From NCBI RefSeq assembly GCF_023656565.1, contig NZ_JAMOKG010000002.1, positions 113,656 through 177,655 on the forward strand: a stretch of DNA of 64,000 nucleotides. Direction: 5' to 3'. This DNA comes from Flavobacterium tyrosinilyticum (GTDB lineage: Bacteria; Bacteroidota; Bacteroidia; Flavobacteriales; Flavobacteriaceae). Below, in pieces: positions 59,883-64,000 of this stretch (position 1 is the first letter of the stretch; every line of letters starts with the position of its first letter). A model generated the notes under the pieces. It was not told where the DNA came from. It saw only the letters and a list, made by a program, of their open reading frames with translations, and searched no databases. Made by a program: the position numbers and the translations under genes.

Positions 59883-60356
59883 TTAAAGTTGATTAATATG
59901 CTTGTAAATTATTCCTTCTTTTTCAAAAACTATAATAGTACCATTAGGTTCATTTTTTCTTTTGTAAAAAATAGGTTCAGAAATGGTTTTCCAATTATTT
60001 TGTCTAGTTTCTCCTAAAGATTTCATCCATTTTTCAGTTTCAAGATTGCCTTTAACTTTTTCTAAATCTTTTGTCCACAATGGAATATGAGCGTTTTTAA
60101 TTTTGATTACAAACTTATAATCGCGAGAAGAACTTCCTGGTACAGTAAAAAAATTGTTGTTAAATCCGTTAACATTAAATAGATTGAATTCTGCATCTAA
60201 TATTTCAGAATGGACTTTAATTTCAGGACTTAACTTTTCTATTCGTTCGTTTTTATTTTCTATGTTTTCGCTGTTCATATTAGTTGTTTTTGAACATGAA
60301 AGGCATATTGTTAAAATTGCAAATCCTAAGAAATAGTTTTTTTTAAAAGTTTCCAT
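59883..60356 (-). CDS. 157-aa lipoprotein of unknown function
   Basis: A 157-residue lipoprotein: lipobox ICLSCS with the cysteine near residue 21. After a polar linker (NSENIENKNERIEKLS) comes a beta-rich part with FKFVIKIKNAHIPLWTKDL-like sequence and the C-terminal PNGTIIVFEKEGIIYKHINQL. No family recognised. It is 10 bp upstream of the lipocalin-like gene, so they are probably cotranscribed. Confidence 0.72.
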   Translation of the reverse strand: METFKKNYFLGFAILTICLSCSKTTNMNSENIENKNERIEKLSPEIKVHSEILDAEFNLFNVNGFNNNFFTVPGSSSRDYKFVIKIKNAHIPLWTKDLEKVKGNLETEKWMKSLGETRQNNWKTISEPIFYKRKNEPNGTIIVFEKEGIIYKHINQL

Positions 60357-60372
60357 TAAAATTACTTTCGCT

Positions 60373-60846
60373 TTATTTTTTCAATAATTTTTTAATCAAG
60401 ACAATCTGCCCCAAATGATAATAACTGTGTTCAATCATAGCTTCGATATTTCTTTTGTAAGTTCCGTATTGGACATCTACAAAACCTTCTTCCAGTTTTT
60501 CATCTGGCATTTGTTCTACTAAAGACACAAATTCTTCAGCATCATTCCAGAATCGAGTTAGAAAAGAAGTCCATTGTTCTTGAGAATGAATTGACGGAAA
60601 ATCAAAACTAAATTTGTCTTTTATATCTAATGTTCCGCCTTTAAAAACCTGATTGATTCCGTTTATGTAGTAATGAATATGCTGCGCCAAAACCGCAATT
60701 GTATTTAAGTTTTGAACGGGACTAACTGCAATTTTCCAATCTAGATTTTCGAGCTGATCTCTAAAATTGGTGTTCGCAATCCAAGTTCCGTTTAAAATGA
60801 CTTCTCTAAAACGATTGGCAATTTCTACTGTACTTTTCATATTCAA
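60373..60846 (-). CDS. DinB/YfiT-like protein
   Basis: A 157-residue four-helix-bundle protein of the DinB superfamily. Candidate metal-binding histidines occur in AQHIHYYINGINQVF near residue 53 and EHSYYHLGQIVLIKKL near 140. Related proteins act as metal-dependent thiol transferases (bacillithiol or mycothiol type) or are of unknown function. The start codon could be either of two ATGs two codons apart. It sits between lipoprotein genes in the leftward run. Confidence 0.82.
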   Translation of the reverse strand: MNMKSTVEIANRFREVILNGTWIANTNFRDQLENLDWKIAVSPVQNLNTIAVLAQHIHYYINGINQVFKGGTLDIKDKFSFDFPSIHSQEQWTSFLTRFWNDAEEFVSLVEQMPDEKLEEGFVDVQYGTYKRNIEAMIEHSYYHLGQIVLIKKLLKK

Positions 60847-60872
60847 TAATTTAGGAGATTTTATTTATGAAC

Positions 60873-61436
60873 TTATTCCTGCTGAATCCACTCGTATTTT
60901 CCGTTTTTTAGATAAATAATTCCGCCTCCACAGCTTTCTTCGGCATGAATAAAAATCCCATCATTTGGAAGTTTTATTTTGTCTTCTTCTTTTATTTCTT
61001 CTTCGGCCATAATTTCACCGTCATCGTTTACATTGTTCCAGACCATTTCTCCTTTGGGTGCTTTCTCAAATGTTCCGACCCAGTCAATTTCGTCAAATCC
61101 TTGACCTAAAACATTTTTTCCAAATCCGAAATAATCTGTTCTTTTGTTATTTCCAAAAGTTATTTTTAGACCGCTTTTGTCACTTTTTGTACTTCTAATA
61201 ATTTCTACGAGTTCGTTTTTTCCGTCTCCGTCTAAATCGCAACTTATTTGGTTGGTTTTATGTTTTTTAGAAATTACCAATGTATCAGCTTCCTCAATGT
61301 TAATTTCAGCATTAGTTTTAGGTTTTAATGAGACTTCTAAAATATCTTTTTGAGTAGTTGAGGGTGTTTCGGTTTTAGTTTCATTTTTACATGAAATTAC
61401 AATTAGGGACAAAAGCAATAAAGTTTGGATTTTCAT
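60873..61436 (-). CDS. 187-aa lipoprotein with a calcium-loop-like motif
   Basis: A 187-residue lipoprotein: lipobox VISCKN with the cysteine at residue 16, then a threonine/glutamate-rich linker. CDLDGDGKNELVEII near residue 67 is a DxDGDGxxE loop of the FG-GAP or EF-like type, often calcium-binding, followed by strands (SGLKITFGNNKRTDYFGFG). A C-terminal cysteine (ESCGGGIIYLKNG) follows. No enzyme motif. Function unknown; ligand-binding in the envelope is a guess. Confidence 0.75.
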   Translation of the reverse strand: MKIQTLLLLSLIVISCKNETKTETPSTTQKDILEVSLKPKTNAEINIEEADTLVISKKHKTNQISCDLDGDGKNELVEIIRSTKSDKSGLKITFGNNKRTDYFGFGKNVLGQGFDEIDWVGTFEKAPKGEMVWNNVNDDGEIMAEEEIKEEDKIKLPNDGIFIHAEESCGGGIIYLKNGKYEWIQQE

Positions 61437-61559
61437 TATTTTATTATTTTGGCTTTGAAAAATTCAAGGCTAATATAAAAAAATACGTACAGAATCTAAA
61501 GTGTTTTTAGTAGTTCTTAAATGGCACAATGAATTTTATGCGCTGACTTTTGATGAATT

Positions 61560-62720
61560 TTAAATGTATTGTAGCCACCAATATTTATATTCCGATTTAT
61601 ATTTTCCAAACCATTGGCAAGGTTTATAAAGTAGGACAACAACAAAAATCCAAATTAGATAAATTAACCAAAGAGATAAACCGCTTTCTATGCCTTTTGG
61701 CCTTCCAAATGTTCCGGTTGCAAATTCAAATTGCGAAAAGCTGAAACCTTGCGCAAAAAGCATAAGAAGTGTTAGAAAATGAATAACATAAAAATGAACG
61801 ACAAAATAAAATAAAGGTACTTTCCCGTAGACCAAAGACACTTTTTTGATGCTGTTTGTGAATTGTTCTGCAAATGCCAGCAGCAAAAACATAATTCCTA
61901 AAGTTGCTAAACAAAATAGGAGAGAAGGTGGGTATTTGGTTAAATTCATAAATGACAAAAAAGTAAAAACGACATTTTTTTGTGTGGTCCATAAAGCTGG
62001 ATCTCCATAAATGTTTACAAAACGAATTATGATAAATAAGACTAATGCGGTTAAACCAATTTTTGAAAATAGTTGTTTTCTTTTCTCTTCAATCCATTCA
62101 AAGAATTTACCAGTTGCAAAACCAACAAGCATAATTCCAAGCCACGGAATCGGCGGATAACCCATTATAAAAGCTCTTCCTGAAAACGGAAATACTATTG
62201 GACTAAATAGCGGTGCTAAGGCAGTTTTTAAAATCGAATTTTCTGCAAATGGAATAAGCGGTGTGAGATTGTGAAAAAAGAGTATAAGAAGTCCAATAAT
62301 TCCTAATGTCTGTGAACGGATTTTCAGTAATGCACTTAAAATGATAAAACCAAAACCTATTGCTGCAATCACTTCAAACAAAAGAGAATGAAAACCAATA
62401 TCGAAGAATAAACCAAAATTGACAATTGTAAATTCAAGGACAACTAACCAAATTCCTCTTTTGAGTAAAAACTTTCTGGTTTCAGAAACATTATTTTTGT
62501 TTTGAAGCGAAAGATAAACCGAAGTTCCAGCCAGAAAAACAAAGGTTGGCGCGCATAAATGAGTTATAAAACGCGTAAAAAACAGTAAAGGTATAGTAGT
62601 TGTTAAATCGGTTGGACTTTGCGTAATAGAATCAACATGCATCAAATCTCGAACATGATCGAGCGCCATAATAATCATTACAATTCCGCGGACAATGTCG
62701 ATTGATGGCTGTCGATTCAT
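61560..62720 (-). CDS. DUF1624 (HGSNAT-like) membrane acyltransferase
   Basis: A 386-residue polytopic membrane protein with about ten segments. RQPSIDIVRGIVMIIMALDHVRDLMH is the first-helix signature of DUF1624, related to heparan-alpha-glucosaminide N-acetyltransferase, with the conserved histidine in DHVRD. Later blocks are GYPPIPWLGIMLVG and LFYFVVHFYVIHFL. It probably transfers an acyl group across the membrane onto a glycan or lipid. The substrate is unknown. Monocistronic. Confidence 0.9.
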   Translation of the reverse strand: MNRQPSIDIVRGIVMIIMALDHVRDLMHVDSITQSPTDLTTTIPLLFFTRFITHLCAPTFVFLAGTSVYLSLQNKNNVSETRKFLLKRGIWLVVLEFTIVNFGLFFDIGFHSLLFEVIAAIGFGFIILSALLKIRSQTLGIIGLLILFFHNLTPLIPFAENSILKTALAPLFSPIVFPFSGRAFIMGYPPIPWLGIMLVGFATGKFFEWIEEKRKQLFSKIGLTALVLFIIIRFVNIYGDPALWTTQKNVVFTFLSFMNLTKYPPSLLFCLATLGIMFLLLAFAEQFTNSIKKVSLVYGKVPLFYFVVHFYVIHFLTLLMLFAQGFSFSQFEFATGTFGRPKGIESGLSLWLIYLIWIFVVVLLYKPCQWFGKYKSEYKYWWLQYI

Positions 62721-62800
62721 GGGTTTGATTTTTAAATACTTAAGAGTAAATCTAATGAATTATTTTTTAAGTATTTAAGCAATATTAGTAATTGTAAATG

Positions 62801-62927
62801 AATTGCCTCCAGCTTTAGTTGGAGGTATATTTGATAAAAGTAAAAAGGCTTTAGCCAAAAAAGATTTGGCTAAAGCCCTATGAGAAAGACTTTGTTATTA
62901 ACCTCTAGCTCAAGCTGGAGGCAATTG
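62801..62927. repeat. nested palindrome AATTGCCTCCAGCTT ... AAGCTGGAGGCAATT
   Basis: The outer arms (62801-62826 and 62901-62927) are inverted copies. Inside, GGCTTTAGCC (62847-62856) and GGCTAAAGCC (62868-62877) form a perfect inner stem. Two concentric hairpins in about 130 bp, between two leftward genes. Confidence 0.85.
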
Positions 62928-62937
62928 AAAAATATAT

Positions 62938-63303
62938 TTATTTAGATTTCCTAATCTTTACCTGATATACAATTTCCCAAAAAATAATAGAAAGAACAGC
63001 ATTCGCAAATATGGCCGTTTTAACCTGATACGGATCATAATCTACAAGCAGATGCAAATTGGTAAACTGTAAAGCTAGAAACATAGCCAAAGCCGCAATT
63101 CCGACAGCGCAAAGTACATTAAGCAAAGGTTTCCATTTTAGGGCTGTAAAAGCATAAATAAGATTCAGGATACCAAAGCCAACTCCAAGAGTTACAAAAC
63201 CATCACCTTTAAATTTCTCATTTAGTTCAAGAAAAAAATGGGTAGAAGTAAGGTATAAAAAGAAAAGAATAGAGTAAATCAGGATTCGTACTTGAGGTTT
63301 CAT
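62938..63303 (-). CDS. 121-aa four-helix membrane protein
   Basis: A 121-residue hydrophobic protein with four predicted membrane segments (about 7-27, 40-57, 62-82, 95-115) and basic ends. It has no signature I recognise. It starts MKPQVRILIYSILFFLYLT. Probably an inner-membrane protein of unknown role, flanked by the nested palindrome and by a divergent short gene. Confidence 0.7.
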   Translation of the reverse strand: MKPQVRILIYSILFFLYLTSTHFFLELNEKFKGDGFVTLGVGFGILNLIYAFTALKWKPLLNVLCAVGIAALAMFLALQFTNLHLLVDYDPYQVKTAIFANAVLSIIFWEIVYQVKIRKSK

Positions 63304-63387
63304 TTTTTGTAATTTTTATTTTTAAAAGTGTAAGATTTTTTTGTTTATTTGCTTATCAGAAAAGTAAAGCTTTAAAAAGATAAAATT

Positions 63388-63513
63388 ATGGATAAATTAA
63401 TTAATGATTTTCAGTTTGGGTTATTTATTTGGCAGTTTTTAATTATTGCATTTTGCATCTTTTTATTTTATCTGTTGTATTTGTTGTTCAAGTTTTTGCG
63501 AAAAAATGTATAA
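63388..63513 (+). CDS. 41-aa single-span membrane microprotein
   Basis: A 41-codon frame from ATG 63388: MDKLINDFQFGLFIWQFLI, continuing through one hydrophobic span to LFKFLRKNV. The amphipathic start, central membrane span and basic C-terminus are what a short membrane microprotein looks like, and a strong terminator follows 25 bp after the stop. The first residues resemble the start of ATP-synthase subunit b but the rest does not. Confidence 0.55.
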   Translation: MDKLINDFQFGLFIWQFLIIAFCIFLFYLLYLLFKFLRKNV

Positions 63514-63537
63514 TCACTGTTTTAAGATATATTTAAA

Positions 63538-63573
63538 AAATCCCGTTTCTTTACTTGAAACGGGATTTTTTTT
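63538..63573 (+). terminator. terminator after the microprotein gene
   Basis: AAATCCCGTTTC and GAAACGGGATTT form a 12-bp stem with a 7-nt loop and T-run. The A-run on the other side suits the convergent partial gene. Confidence 0.85.
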
Positions 63574-64000
63574 ATTCTAAAATTGCCTCGACTTTAGTTT
63601 CCGATTTTTCTTTTAACGGACTATCTGGCTGCAGACTCCAAATAACTAGAAATCTACCTTTTGCTATATATTCTTCTGGATGTTCAGCCGTTGGTTCACC
63701 AGCTTTTCCCCAAAGTAAACCTTGCAGGAATCTATCGCCTTTAAAAACATGATCAAATTCAAAATACATAATTGAACCGCGATCTGCTTTACTTTTAAAA
63801 CTCTGAATCGCTTTACTTTTTACAGTTCCTACAATATTGCTGTACGTTTCAATATCATTATAAAAACTGCAGGCCTGTGGCGTAATGCAAATATTACCGT
63901 CGCTTACCATGTAACCGCCTTTTGGAATTTCTTTTGGTTTTAGTTTTAAATCGGCTAAGGTTTGACTGAATGTATTGGTTGCAAATAATAGTAATAGTGT
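63572..64000 (-). CDS. secreted hypothetical protein (5' end outside window)
   Basis: The frame is open to the edge of the window; upstream of an internal Met the residues LLLLFATNTFSQTLADLKL look like the end of a signal peptide, so the start lies beyond 64000. The visible 142 codons encode a small periplasmic or surface protein with CITPQACSFYNDIETYSN and GSIMYFEFDHVFKGDRF. No family recognised. Confidence 0.75.
   Translation of the reverse strand, partial: TLLLLFATNTFSQTLADLKLKPKEIPKGGYMVSDGNICITPQACSFYNDIETYSNIVGTVKSKAIQSFKSKADRGSIMYFEFDHVFKGDRFLQGLLWGKAGEPTAEHPEEYIAKGRFLVIWSLQPDSPLKEKSETKVEAILE

Overview
The window is a stretch of chromosome from a low-GC (mid-thirties per cent by eye) member of the Flavobacteriaceae, most likely a Flavobacterium species. 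The evidence is Bacteroidota-type promoters (-7 box TAnnTTTG in front of many genes), start codons preceded by A-rich sequence instead of a Shine-Dalgarno, family content (GH92/GH125 mannosidases, LptG/LolA/FtsK/RibBA neighbours, GHL10, WG-repeat and DUF3137 proteins), and many spacer repeats of the kind seen in flavobacteria. I find no prophage, insertion sequence, integrase, CRISPR array or rRNA.

Layout. 1-5.6 kb: alpha-mannoside-degrading cluster (two GH92, one GH125, a ROK sugar kinase). 5.7-7.7 kb: two identical tRNA-Ser(UGA) genes bracketing a Pmp3/YqaE-type small membrane protein and a helical-repeat protein. 7.8-14.9 kb: compact leftward run tpx-dgkA-ftsK-lolA-lptG-ribBA-thioesterase. 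15.6-17.1 kb: peroxiredoxin, thioredoxin and an 85-aa partner. 17.2-24.1 kb: peptidoglycan turnover and recycling (GH3/NagZ-like, GNAT, TPR-like, AmpG-like permease, GHL10 hydrolase, AnmK). 24.3-27.1 kb: LemA, DUF3137 and WG-repeat proteins. 27.1-30.2 kb: accessory patch of small orphan proteins with palindromic repeats and a possible structured RNA. 30.4-41.4 kb: GlcD/GlcF-type FAD/Fe-S oxidoreductase, Tat-type Gfo/Idh/MocA protein, APC permease, DUF695-like protein, methionine gamma-lyase-like enzyme with a divergent Lrp/AsnC regulator, and an antitoxin-like gene followed by a decayed RelE/ParE toxin. 41.9-55.5 kb: lpdA, Blc lipocalin, DoxX-like protein, pabB, tilS, dsbD, amtB, a second Gfo/Idh/MocA protein, a DUF1963-like protein and yifB/comM. 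55.6-64 kb: esterase, ArsR-type regulator with two tandem AHSA1 proteins, several lipoproteins, DinB-like protein, DUF1624 acyltransferase and small membrane proteins.

How the genes work together. The mannosidase cluster would trim alpha-mannosides outside the cytoplasm and phosphorylate the sugar inside. The 17-24 kb genes form a nearly complete peptidoglycan recycling route. The 7.8-14.9 kb run joins envelope transport (LolA, LptG), chromosome segregation (FtsK), lipid recycling (DgkA) and riboflavin synthesis.

The most unusual signal is in the spacers. Most gaps over about 150 bp hold an inverted repeat. Some belong to shared families. One family has conserved ends around a hairpin whose sequence and length differ in each copy (29.2, 40.0 and 59.4 kb, and a divergent relative at 15.2 kb). 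Other spacers carry elements built from their own private short words repeated and then inverted. One repeat half lies inside pabB as coding sequence. Other points worth attention are a possible multi-helix RNA or Cys-rich mini-ORF at 27.4 kb, a double operator flanking the ArsR promoter, a RibBA whose GTP cyclohydrolase half has lost its zinc cysteines, and the duplicated tRNA-Ser.
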